In this document: positions 1 through 5,256 of the stretch, one piece after another
Position numbering within the stretch: position 1 is the stretch's first letter
Layout: the number at the start of each line of letters is the position of its first letter
DNA from: an uncultured Terriglobus sp.
Lineage (GTDB): Bacteria > Acidobacteriota > Terriglobia > Terriglobales > Acidobacteriaceae
NCBI GenBank assembly: GCA_937871605.1
Contig: CALMRM010000219.1
Location: 1 to 7,653 of the forward strand
DNA: 7,653 nt
Direction of reading: 5' to 3'
Notes under the pieces: model-generated
What the model was told of the DNA's origin: nothing
Databases searched by the model: none
The model's input: the letters and a program-made list of their open reading frames with translations, nothing else
Translations under genes and position numbers: made by a program

Positions 1-1116
1 CGCTGGCATACCGTGCTGCCCTATGCCGGGTCGCTCTCAAAGCCGTTTGTGGATGAGAACTTCCACTTCTTTGCACAAGTGCTGGCTGGCCAGAAGGAGC
101 AGGCACCCCTGTGGAAGCGCTGCACCAACCAGACCGACCGCGCCCTGGGTGAGGCCGTGGGCCAGGATTGGGTAGCCAAGTACTTTACCCCGCAGGCCAA
201 GGCCAACATGCAGGAACTGGTGCGCGACCTGGAGGCCTCGCTGGGCGACGACATCCAGCACCTGGACTGGATGAGCGCCACCACCAAGGTGGAAGCGCAA
301 AAGAAATTGACCGCCTTCCGCGACAAGATTGGCTACCCTGAAACCTGGCGCAACTTCAGCACACTTACCGTGCAGCGTGACGACCGCGTCGGCAACCGCG
401 AGCGTGCCGCCATCTTCGCCGACCGCCGTGACATCGCCAAAATTGGCAAGCCGGTGGACGAAAAAGAGTGGGGCATGACACCGCCCACGGTCAACGCTTA
501 CTATGACCCGTCGAACAACGACATCAACTTTCCCGCAGGTATCCTGCAGCCGCCGTTCTACGATTTCAAGATCGACCCCGCAGTCAACTTCGGTGCCATC
601 GGTGTGGTCATCGGCCACGAAATGACGCACGGCTTTGACGACCAGGGCAGTCAGTACGACGCGCAAGGCAACGTGCGCAGCTGGTGGACACCGACCGACA
701 AGGCCGAGTTCGACAAGCGTACCGATTGCGAGGTCAAGGAGTACGGCAGCTTTGAGCCCGTACCCGGGACCCACCTGAACGGCAAGCTGACTCTAGGCGA
801 AAACACCGCGGACAATGGCGGCCTGCAAGTCTCCTACATGGCGCTGCACAAGGAACTGGACAAGCTGGGCGGCGACGCGACCACCAAGAAGGTGGATGGC
901 TATACGCCTGACCAACGCTACTTCCTGGGCTTCGCGCAGGTGTGGTGCGAAAACACCCGAGAAGAAACGGCCCTGTTGCGCGTCAAGACCGATCCGCACT
1001 CGCCCGGCCGCTTCCGCGCCAACGGCGCCGTGCAGAACTCAGCCCGCTTTGCCGACGCGTTCAGCTGCAAGCAAGGCGATGCCATGGCACCGGTGAACGC
1101 CTGCCGCGTCTGGTAG
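1..1116 (+). CDS. M13 family (neprilysin-like) zinc metallopeptidase, C-terminal part
   Basis: This is the last 371 codons of a gene that enters from the left edge; the frame is open from base 1, so the first GTG at 13 is not a real start. The family consists of secreted or membrane-anchored zinc endopeptidases of about 670-700 residues that cleave peptides outside the cytoplasm, so roughly 300 N-terminal residues, including any signal peptide, are missing. Visible family motifs are LSKPFVDENF near the left edge, VNAYY at 490-504, the zinc motif HEMTH (HExxH) at 616-630 followed by GFDDQG, and GENTADNGG with the third zinc ligand Glu at 799-801 and its Asp partner at 811-813. The C-terminus ends in CRVW, as is typical of the family. 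All catalytic residues are intact. The substrate is unknown. The gene is closed by its own terminator and is probably unrelated in function to the his genes. Confidence 0.96.
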   Translation, partial: RWHTVLPYAGSLSKPFVDENFHFFAQVLAGQKEQAPLWKRCTNQTDRALGEAVGQDWVAKYFTPQAKANMQELVRDLEASLGDDIQHLDWMSATTKVEAQKKLTAFRDKIGYPETWRNFSTLTVQRDDRVGNRERAAIFADRRDIAKIGKPVDEKEWGMTPPTVNAYYDPSNNDINFPAGILQPPFYDFKIDPAVNFGAIGVVIGHEMTHGFDDQGSQYDAQGNVRSWWTPTDKAEFDKRTDCEVKEYGSFEPVPGTHLNGKLTLGENTADNGGLQVSYMALHKELDKLGGDATTKKVDGYTPDQRYFLGFAQVWCENTREETALLRVKTDPHSPGRFRANGAVQNSARFADAFSCKQGDAMAPVNACRVW

Positions 1117-1131
1117 CCAGCACGTAACTCG

Positions 1132-1168
1132 AAGCGGTCCGCTCCCTCAGCGGGCCGCTTTGTTTGTT
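1132..1168 (+). terminator. Rho-independent terminator after the M13 peptidase gene
   Basis: The arms 1132-1143 (AAGCGGTCCGCT) and 1149-1160 (AGCGGGCCGCTT) form a 12-bp stem with one G:U pair and a 5-nt loop CCCTC. A T-rich run TGTTTGTT follows. It begins 16 nt after the stop codon. Confidence 0.9.
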
Positions 1169-1175
1169 CGTGCAG

Positions 1176-1216
1176 GCACGTGATAGCTTTCCACCACGCA
1201 CGTGATAGCTTCCCAC
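1176..1216. repeat. 22-bp-period tandem duplication
   Basis: The 19-bp segment GCACGTGATAGCTTTCCAC at 1176-1194 recurs at 1198-1216 with a single T/C change, giving a period of 22 bp. The core contains CACGTG, a perfect 6-bp palindrome. It abuts the palindromic element that begins at 1217. Function is unknown; it may be a slippage duplication or a paired binding site. Confidence 0.75.
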
Positions 1217-1341
1217 TTTGTCATCCCGACCGGAGCACGCAGTGCGTAGTGGAGGGACCTGCTTTCCTCTCCAGCGGCAGTGCTGTCCCGGTGCAAACAG
1301 CAGGTCCCTCCACTCCGCTTCGCTCCGGTCGGGATGACAAA
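1217..1341. repeat. Large palindromic dispersed repeat (intergenic copy)
   Basis: Two nested perfect inverted repeats are visible: the outer arms 1217-1236 and 1322-1341 (20 bp) and the inner arms 1248-1263 and 1299-1314 (16 bp). Together they would fold into a long hairpin with a loop of about 35 nt. The right half, 1299-1340, is identical over 42 bp to 5936-5977 inside hisC. The CATCCCG...GGACCTGC type is a repeat style I associate with Acidobacteriaceae genomes. It lies between two convergent genes, so it might also act as a transcription barrier for both, but no T-tract typical of an intrinsic terminator follows it. The whole gap 1117-1379 is filled by the terminator, the 22-bp duplication and this element. 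Confidence 0.9.
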
Positions 1342-1379
1342 AGGCTCGAATCGCGGTCGGCCGACAGGCTGTGCGGAAC

Positions 1380-1700
1380 TTACTTTGCCACTCTTTTCGC
1401 GATGATCTGGTCGGCAATTTTGGCATAGGTCGGCTGCGGCACAATGCCGCGCGACACTAGCTGATTCTTCGCCGTATACGGCCTGCCATCCACAATGCGT
1501 TTGGCATAGGCATCGCCAATGCCCGTTAGCGTTTTAAGTTGGTCCGGCGTGGCCGTGTTGATGTCGATCAGCGAGCCCTTATCGGCCTGCGCGGTGGTCG
1601 TCGTTGGCTTTGCCGCAGGCTTGGCGGCAGGAGTCTGCGCTCCCAGCATAGACGCGCAGAGCAAGAGAACGAGGGCGGATAGGGTACGGCGAAGCTGCAT
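1380..1700 (-). CDS. Small secreted helix-hairpin-helix (ComEA-like) protein
   Basis: A 106-residue protein. Residues 1-21 form a signal peptide (MQLRR, then a leucine/alanine-rich core ending LGA before Q22). Residues 22-42 are a low-complexity linker rich in Ala, Pro, Lys and Thr. Residues 43-106 contain the helix-hairpin-helix signature IDINTATPDQLKTLTGIG followed by AYAKRIVDGRPY and further helices. This fold is shared with the DNA-binding domain of the competence protein ComEA, so an exported DNA-binding role is possible, but many short proteins of this kind have no known function and no competence genes are nearby. I chose the ATG at 1698-1700 because it starts directly at the signal peptide and has GGAG 9 nt upstream; a longer reading from 1781 would put an unlikely 27-residue segment before it. 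It is divergent from the his control region and convergent with the peptidase gene. Confidence 0.82.
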   Translation of the reverse strand: MQLRRTLSALVLLLCASMLGAQTPAAKPAAKPTTTTAQADKGSLIDINTATPDQLKTLTGIGDAYAKRIVDGRPYTAKNQLVSRGIVPQPTYAKIADQIIAKRVAK

Positions 1701-1856
1701 GATGCGGCACTCCGGGTGAGCAAGGATGTGTGCCCACGGTGCAAGCGGCACGTGCCCACGATACCCTGTGCCGTGACGCATTGACGATCTTTTTACCGTT
1801 CGGGCAGGCCCGTCACGTTGACACCGTGCATCTCACCCCGTAACCTCAGGGTTGTC
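1701..1856. other. Divergent intergenic region between the HhH gene and the his leader
   Basis: This stretch must hold the promoters of both the minus-strand HhH gene and the his operon. It contains GTGCCCACG twice, at 1730-1738 and 1752-1760, exactly 22 bp apart (about two helical turns), which could be a protein-binding site or chance. No convincing minus-strand promoter was found. Confidence 0.4.
1818..1846 (+). promoter_or_regulatory. Candidate sigma-70-type promoter of the his operon
   Basis: TTGACA at 1818-1823 matches the -35 consensus fully and is followed after 17 bp by TAACCT at 1841-1846, which keeps the three most conserved -10 positions (T, A and final T). A difficulty is that transcription would then start near 1853, only a few nt before the leader ATG at 1857 and downstream of its AGGG ribosome site. 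The leader mRNA would be almost leaderless, or the true promoter lies further upstream. Confidence 0.35.
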
Positions 1857-1937
1857 ATGGCCGTTCGCACGCACCATCACGGACACGCACACCACGCGCA
1901 TGGCGCGCCGGCGGCAGCTGTCTGTGTTGGGGCCTAG
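1857..1937 (+). CDS. hisL: His operon leader peptide (attenuator peptide)
   Basis: A 26-codon frame starting ATG and ending TAG. It opens MAVRT and continues HHHGHAHHAH, so residues 6-15 include seven His codons (1872-1901, both CAC and CAT). A run of codons for the end product, just upstream of a terminator and the first his gene, is the hallmark of ribosome-mediated attenuation as known from enterobacterial hisL. AGGG at 1848-1851, 5 nt before the ATG, can serve as ribosome site. The stop codon at 1935-1937 lies between the two halves of the antiterminator, so a ribosome that reaches the stop would cover 1910-1929 and free the terminator, while one stalled at the His codons would leave that segment open to pair. 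The peptide itself probably has no role after synthesis. It shows no sequence likeness to the E. coli peptide beyond the His run, as expected for leader peptides. Confidence 0.88.
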   Translation: MAVRTHHHGHAHHAHGAPAAAVCVGA

Positions 1938-1969
1938 AGCTCAACGACACAGGATCAGAACAGCCCGCC
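1910..1969 (+). promoter_or_regulatory. Antiterminator pairing of the his attenuator
   Basis: Read as RNA, 1910-1914 (GGCGG) pairs with 1965-1969 (CCGCC), 1917-1920 (GCUG) with 1961-1964 (CAGC), 1921-1924 (UCUG) with 1956-1959 (CAGA), and 1925-1929 (UGUUG) with 1945-1949 (CGACA, one G:U). That gives 18 pairs interrupted by a 2-nt bulge, a 1-nt bulge and a 6-nt one-sided loop. The 3' arm uses 1962-1969, which is also most of the 5' arm of the terminator at 1962-1990, so the two structures exclude each other. I did not find a strong upstream pause hairpin; only CGCGC 1895-1899 with GCGCG 1903-1907 is evident. Confidence 0.75.
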
Positions 1970-1998
1970 AGAGCGCAACCCTGGCGGGCTTTGTTGTG
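1962..1998 (+). terminator. Attenuator terminator upstream of hisI
   Basis: AGCCCGCCAG (1962-1971) and CTGGCGGGCT (1981-1990) form a perfect 10-bp GC-rich stem with a 9-nt loop, followed by TTGTTGTG. It lies 25 nt after the leader stop codon and about 34 nt before the hisI start, and so would end transcription before the structural genes when histidine is plentiful. Confidence 0.88.
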
Positions 1999-2032
1999 CC
2001 CGCCGTAACCTTGAGAACCACAGGAAAGACAA

Positions 2033-2389
2033 ATGACCGCAACCGAAACAGTCACACCCACCATCGATTTCGCCAAGGCCGGCGGCCTCGTCCCGGGCAT
2101 TGTGCAGGATGCTCACACCGGCGAAATGCTGATGCTCGGCTTCCTCAACGAGGAAAGCTACCGCCGTACGCTCGCAAGCGGGTTTGTCACGTTTTGGTCG
2201 CGCACCCGCGGCAAGCTGTGGATGAAGGGCGAAACCAGCGGCAACCGCCTGCGCATCGTCACCGCCACCACCGACTGCGATACCGACGCGCTGCTCTTCC
2301 GCGTTGAAGTGGAAGGCGACGGCCTGGTATGCCACGAGGGCACAATCAGCTGCTTCACCAAACCCATCCCGATGAGCACAACCTTATAA
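2033..2389 (+). CDS. hisI: Phosphoribosyl-AMP cyclohydrolase
   Basis: A 118-residue cytoplasmic enzyme that opens the adenine ring of phosphoribosyl-AMP to give ProFAR, the third step of histidine synthesis. Family features in order are GLVPGIVQDAHTGEMLMLGF near the N-terminus, TFWSRTRGKLWMKGETSG in the middle, the metal-binding D81-C-D-T-D85 (Asp 81, 83 and 85 for Mg; Cys82 for Zn) and C100-H-E-G-T-I-S-C107-F supplying two further Zn cysteines. The length fits the monofunctional HisI; there is no HisE pyrophosphatase domain as in the fused enterobacterial HisIE, so HisE must be encoded elsewhere. The ATG at 2033 has AGGAAAG at 2022-2028. It is the first structural gene after the attenuator, an uncommon place for hisI, and is separated from hisG by 327 bp of repeats, so whether attenuation reaches hisG depends on readthrough of that stretch. 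Confidence 0.96.
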   Translation: MTATETVTPTIDFAKAGGLVPGIVQDAHTGEMLMLGFLNEESYRRTLASGFVTFWSRTRGKLWMKGETSGNRLRIVTATTDCDTDALLFRVEVEGDGLVCHEGTISCFTKPIPMSTTL

Positions 2390-2450
2390 ACCCGTGTCGC
2401 TCGGCCTGCCTTATACGGCCAGGTGATGAGGATGACGCAGAAACGGTGAC

Positions 2451-2558
2451 GGTCCGAAGGCCAACAGTCCGAATCAGGCCAACAGTCCGAATCAGGATCA
2501 ACGGTCCGAATCAGGATCAACGGTCCGAACAGGGCCAGCGGTCCAAATCAGGGCCAAA
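2451..2558. repeat. Six-unit tandem repeat array, 18-19 bp units
   Basis: Consensus (A/G)GTCCGAATCAGG(A)(C/T)CAAC. Units lie at 2451-2465 (short, 15 bp), 2466-2483, 2484-2502, 2503-2521, 2522-2539 and 2540-2558. Units three and four differ by only one base; the ends are more diverged, as expected for an array that grew by slippage from the middle. It is part of the 327-bp gap between hisI and hisG; the first 60 bases of that gap (2390-2450) hold nothing I recognise. No coding function is apparent. Confidence 0.85.
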
Positions 2559-2599
2559 GGCCCGATCACATAACAGCCTAGGCCGAAGGCCTAGGTAGC
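2551..2599. repeat. Two-hairpin dispersed element, copy 1
   Basis: GGGCC-AAA-GGCCC (2551-2563) followed by CCTAGGCC-GAA-GGCCTAGG (2577-2595). The element recurs at 3882-3929 with a 1-nt length difference. Stem bases covary: the A2580-T2592 pair here is G3910-C3922 in the other copy, and C2555-G2559 is T3886-G3890 there. It overlaps the end of the tandem array. Confidence 0.82.
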
Positions 2600-2616
2600 T
2601 GCCAGACAAACCATGA

Positions 2617-2699
2617 GCGCTAAAGGCGCGACACATAGAGCCTCTCGCATGCCTGCCAAAAGGCACACACGCGGCTTTAGCCGCCGAGGTTACTACCTC
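2617..2699. repeat. Cluster of short hairpins upstream of hisG
   Basis: Four small perfect hairpins follow one another: GCGC-TAAAG-GCGC (2617-2629), TGCC-AAAA-GGCA (2654-2665), GCGGC-TTTA-GCCGC (2671-2684) and GAGGT-TACT-ACCTC (2686-2699). The last ends 2 nt before the hisG ribosome site AAGGAG (2701-2706). None is followed by a T-tract. They may stabilise or separate mRNA segments, or be relics of a mobile hairpin repeat. Confidence 0.65.
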
Positions 2700-2716
2700 A
2701 AAGGAGACTTAAGCAC

Positions 2717-3592
2717 GTGAGCAATAAATTGAAACTCGGTATTCCCAAAGGCTCGCTGCAGGACGCCACCATCGACCTGTTCAAGCGCGCCGGATGGCAT
2801 ATCTTCCCAAGCGGCCGGTCCTACTTTCCGTCCATCAATGATCCTGAGATCGAGTGCATGCTGGTCCGCGCACAGGAGATGGCGCGCTACGTCGAACACG
2901 GCGCACTGGACGCGGGCCTGACCGGCAACGACTGGATTCTCGAAAACCTCGCCGATGTGCAACGGGTAACCTCCCTAACCTATTCCAAGCAGAGCCGCCA
3001 ACGCGTCAAGTGGGTGCTGTGCGTGCCTGAGGACAGCCCCTTCCAAAAGCCGGAAGACCTCGCGGGCAAGGTCATCGCGACGGAACTGGTCGAGTACACC
3101 AAGCGCTACTTCGCGGAAAAGAACATTCCTGTCACGGTCGAGTTCAGCTGGGGTGCCACGGAAGTGAAGCCGCCCATGCTGTGCGACGCAATCGTCGAAG
3201 TGACCGAGACCGGCAGCAGCCTGCGCGCCAACCGCCTCCGCATCATCGAGACGCTGATGGAAAGCGAAACCCAGCTCATCGCCAACAAAAGCGCCTACAC
3301 CGACGCGTTCAAAAAGCAGAAGATCGACAACCTCGCCCTGATGCTGAACGGTGCCATCAACGCGCTGTCGCAGGTCGGCCTGATGCTGAACGTGCCCAAG
3401 TCCAATCTGGACCACGTGCTCAGCGTGCTGCCCGCGCTCTCCTCGCCCACCGTCTCGCACCTGAAGGATGAGAACTGGGTCGCGGTCAACACCATCCTCG
3501 ACGAAAACACCGTCCGCGACGTCATCCCCAAGCTGAAGGCGGCAGGCGGCAGCGGCATCGTGGAATACCCACTCAGCAAGGTCGTTCTTTAA
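2717..3592 (+). CDS. hisG: ATP phosphoribosyltransferase, long form
   Basis: A 291-residue cytoplasmic enzyme that joins ATP and PRPP to form phosphoribosyl-ATP, the committed step of histidine synthesis. Motifs are GIPKGSLQ at residues 8-15, D65-A-G-L-T-G-N-D-W73, and the PRPP-binding loop E164-T-G-S-S-L169 followed by RANRLRII. Residues from about 210 to the end form the ACT-like C-terminal domain of long-form HisG, where histidine binds and inhibits the enzyme. The length and this domain show the self-sufficient form that needs no HisZ partner. The GTG start at 2717 is chosen because AAGGAG lies at 2701-2706 (10-nt spacing) and the family motif begins at once after it. It is separated from hisI by a repeat-rich gap and from hisD by an unknown small gene, so it is less tightly packed than hisDCB. 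Confidence 0.97.
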   Translation: MSNKLKLGIPKGSLQDATIDLFKRAGWHIFPSGRSYFPSINDPEIECMLVRAQEMARYVEHGALDAGLTGNDWILENLADVQRVTSLTYSKQSRQRVKWVLCVPEDSPFQKPEDLAGKVIATELVEYTKRYFAEKNIPVTVEFSWGATEVKPPMLCDAIVEVTETGSSLRANRLRIIETLMESETQLIANKSAYTDAFKKQKIDNLALMLNGAINALSQVGLMLNVPKSNLDHVLSVLPALSSPTVSHLKDENWVAVNTILDENTVRDVIPKLKAAGGSGIVEYPLSKVVL

Positions 3593-3622
3593 TCAACATG
3601 GCCTAAGGAGCAACGGCAGCTT

Positions 3623-3877
3623 ATGACAAGACATTTACCAGGCCTCTTCGGTGTACTCCTGTCGATGCTTTGGTGGCCGTTCATAGCTGAAGTGTTAGCC
3701 AGAGCCTTGAGTCGAGATCCAACTGTCGCGTTTTCTTTGTTCCTGCTGCTGGCCTCCATAGGTGCTATTAGTTGGAGCGCAATCAAGGTGAGCAGATGGT
3801 GGTGGATCGCCTTGATAGTTCCTCTTTATTCCTGCTTCATCTTGGCTATGGTCATAACTCCTGAACATCTGCACTGA
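3623..3877 (+). CDS. Unknown small membrane protein within the his operon
   Basis: An 84-residue hydrophobic protein that I do not recognise. Three membrane segments are likely at about residues 6-25, 34-54 and 59-78, separated by short loops with basic residues (R27, R31, K55, R58), and there are two Trp clusters (W17-W18 and W59-W61). The ATG has TAAGGAG at 3604-3610, 12 nt upstream, which supports real translation. It follows hisG by 30 nt on the same strand and would be cotranscribed with it. By hand count its GC is 125 of 255 (49%), visibly below the his genes around it, which suggests later arrival. A dispersed two-hairpin repeat follows at once at 3882. No known histidine enzyme or transporter fits; the role is unknown, and the codon use could also mean a poorly expressed or decaying gene. 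Confidence 0.62.
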   Translation: MTRHLPGLFGVLLSMLWWPFIAEVLARALSRDPTVAFSLFLLLASIGAISWSAIKVSRWWWIALIVPLYSCFILAMVITPEHLH

Positions 3878-3881
3878 AGGT

Positions 3882-3929
3882 GGGCTGAAGGCCCGCGACA
3901 TAATAGCCTGGGCCGAAGGCCCAGGTACC
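3882..3929. repeat. Two-hairpin dispersed element, copy 2
   Basis: GGGCT-GAA-GGCCC (3882-3894, one G:T pair) followed by CCTGGGCC-GAA-GGCCCAGG (3907-3925). It matches 2551-2599 almost throughout, with compensatory changes in the stems. It starts 4 nt after the stop of the small membrane gene. Confidence 0.82.
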
Positions 3930-3945
3930 GCACCACCAACGATCT

Positions 3946-3962
3946 GCGGGCTGTAGGCCCGC
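3946..3962. repeat. Short hairpin upstream of hisD
   Basis: GCGGGC (3946-3951), loop TGTAG, GCCCGC (3957-3962): a perfect 6-bp stem 12 nt before the hisD ribosome site. It resembles the first hairpin of the two-hairpin element and is probably a fragment of the same family. Confidence 0.55.
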
Positions 3963-3984
3963 GTTAAAAAGCGTGAGGCACGCA

Positions 3985-5256
3985 ATGAAGATCATCAAAA
4001 CCACAGGCCGCGACCAAAAGGCAGCGTACGCCCTGCTCGCCACGCTGGAACGCCGCGGCGCGGTGAAGACCGCCGAGGTGGAACCCACCGTCCGCAAGAT
4101 CATGCAGGACATGCGCAAGGGCGGCGACAAGGCCCTGCTGAAGCTCGCCGCCAAGTTCGACGCGCTGCAGCCCAAGCAGCCCCTGCGCGTGAGCCAGGGG
4201 GAGATGCTGGACGCGTGGAACGCGACGCCGCAGGCCCTGCGTGACGCCATGCAGACGGCGGCGGATAACATCCGCAGCTTCGCCGAGCAGCAAAAGCCAG
4301 ACGAGTGGACCACGGAAAACACGCCTGGCGTGACCGTCGGCCAGATCGTGCGGCCGCTCGAATCGGTGGGCTGCTACGTGCCCGGCGGCCGCTTTCCGCT
4401 GCCCAGCACGCTGCTGATGACGACCATCCCCGCCCAGGTGGCGGGCGTGCCGCGCATCGTGGTGTGCAGCCCCAAGCCCGCGCGCGAAACGCTGGCCGCC
4501 GCGCACCTGGCCGGCGTCACGGAGATGTACCGCACCGGCGGCGCGCAGGCCGTGGCCGCCCTGGCCTACGGCACAGAGACGATTCGCCGCGTGGACAAGA
4601 TCGTGGGCCCCGGCAACCTCTACGTGACCGCAGCCAAGGTCATCGCCAGCACAGAGTGCGGCATCGACATGCCCGCCGGGCCCACGGAGATCGGCGTCAC
4701 CAGCGAGACCGGCGACCCCGCAGACATTGCCGCTGACCTGGTCGCACAGGCCGAGCACGACCCGGAGACGCTCGCCATCCTGTTCACCACCAACGAGAAG
4801 CTGGCGAAGGCAGTGGTGAAGGAGGTTGACCGCCAGAGCAAGGACAACAAGCTTGCAAAGATTTCGCTCAAGGCGCGCGGAACGGTCTTTCTGTGCGGCT
4901 CCGTCGAGGAAAGCCATGCACTCACCAACCGGCTCGCCCCCGAGCACCTGACCGTCGACACCGTCGCCGATCTGACGTGGGTCACAAACGCAGGTTCCGT
5001 CTTCATCGGCAACCACTCGCCGCAAAGCATGGGCGACTACATCAGCGGCCCCAACCATGTGCTGCCTACGGGCCGCGTGGGTCGCATGCGCGGCGGCCTC
5101 AGCGTGGTGGACTTCCTCAAAGTCATCACCGTGCAGAACTACACCGCCGCAGGCCTCACCACGCTGGGCCCGAAAGCGATCGCACTGGCCGAAGCCGAAG
5201 GCCTGACCGCGCACGCGGACTCTGTTCGCATCCGGATGAAAGCTGGCAGTCGATGA
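3985..5256 (+). CDS. hisD: Histidinol dehydrogenase
   Basis: A 423-residue zinc enzyme that oxidises L-histidinol to L-histidine in two NAD-dependent steps, the end of the pathway. Residues known from the E. coli enzyme are all present: Zn ligands Gln255 and His258 (in QAEHDPET), Asp351 (in MGDYISGPNH) and His410 (in TAHADSVR), and the catalytic Glu320-His321 pair (in APEHL). VGCYVPGG and the IVGPGNLYVTAAK segment are also typical. I prefer the ATG at 3985 over an in-frame GTG at 3973: GAGG at 3975-3978 sits 6 nt before the ATG and lies inside the would-be N-terminal extension. The stop overlaps the hisC start as ATGA at 5253-5256, so hisC is probably translated by ribosomes leaving hisD. A small membrane gene and a repeat separate it from hisG. 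Confidence 0.97.
   Translation: MKIIKTTGRDQKAAYALLATLERRGAVKTAEVEPTVRKIMQDMRKGGDKALLKLAAKFDALQPKQPLRVSQGEMLDAWNATPQALRDAMQTAADNIRSFAEQQKPDEWTTENTPGVTVGQIVRPLESVGCYVPGGRFPLPSTLLMTTIPAQVAGVPRIVVCSPKPARETLAAAHLAGVTEMYRTGGAQAVAALAYGTETIRRVDKIVGPGNLYVTAAKVIASTECGIDMPAGPTEIGVTSETGDPADIAADLVAQAEHDPETLAILFTTNEKLAKAVVKEVDRQSKDNKLAKISLKARGTVFLCGSVEESHALTNRLAPEHLTVDTVADLTWVTNAGSVFIGNHSPQSMGDYISGPNHVLPTGRVGRMRGGLSVVDFLKVITVQNYTAAGLTTLGPKAIALAEAEGLTAHADSVRIRMKAGSR

Noticed and set aside
1356..1365. GTCGGCCGAC palindrome as a terminator for the minus-strand HhH gene
   Set aside because: It has no loop and no T-tract on the minus strand, so it does not look like a terminator.
1180..1428. Short frames on both strands across the palindromic element at 1217-1341
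   Set aside because: They translate the repeat and run into neighbouring genes in the wrong frame; peptides of this kind are frequent false gene calls in repeat-rich genomes.
1852..2307. 151-codon + strand frame overlapping the leader and hisI
   Set aside because: It reads through the attenuator and hisI in another frame; its Arg- and His-rich sequence is a shift artefact. The real signal here is the 26-codon leader in a different frame.
2451..2558. Possible CRISPR array
   Set aside because: The units are contiguous, 18-19 bp, with no unique spacers and no cas genes nearby.
2329..2598. + strand frame of 89 codons running out of hisI through the tandem array
   Set aside because: It begins inside hisI in another frame, and its sequence is only a translation of the repeat units; no ribosome site.
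3973..3984. GTG start for hisD at 3973
   Set aside because: The GTGAGG there is better read as the ribosome site for the ATG at 3985, with 6-nt spacing.
4893..5252. Upstream extension of the hisC frame from 4893
   Set aside because: It lies wholly within hisD in another frame and shows no aminotransferase likeness; the ATGA overlap at 5253 is the expected start.
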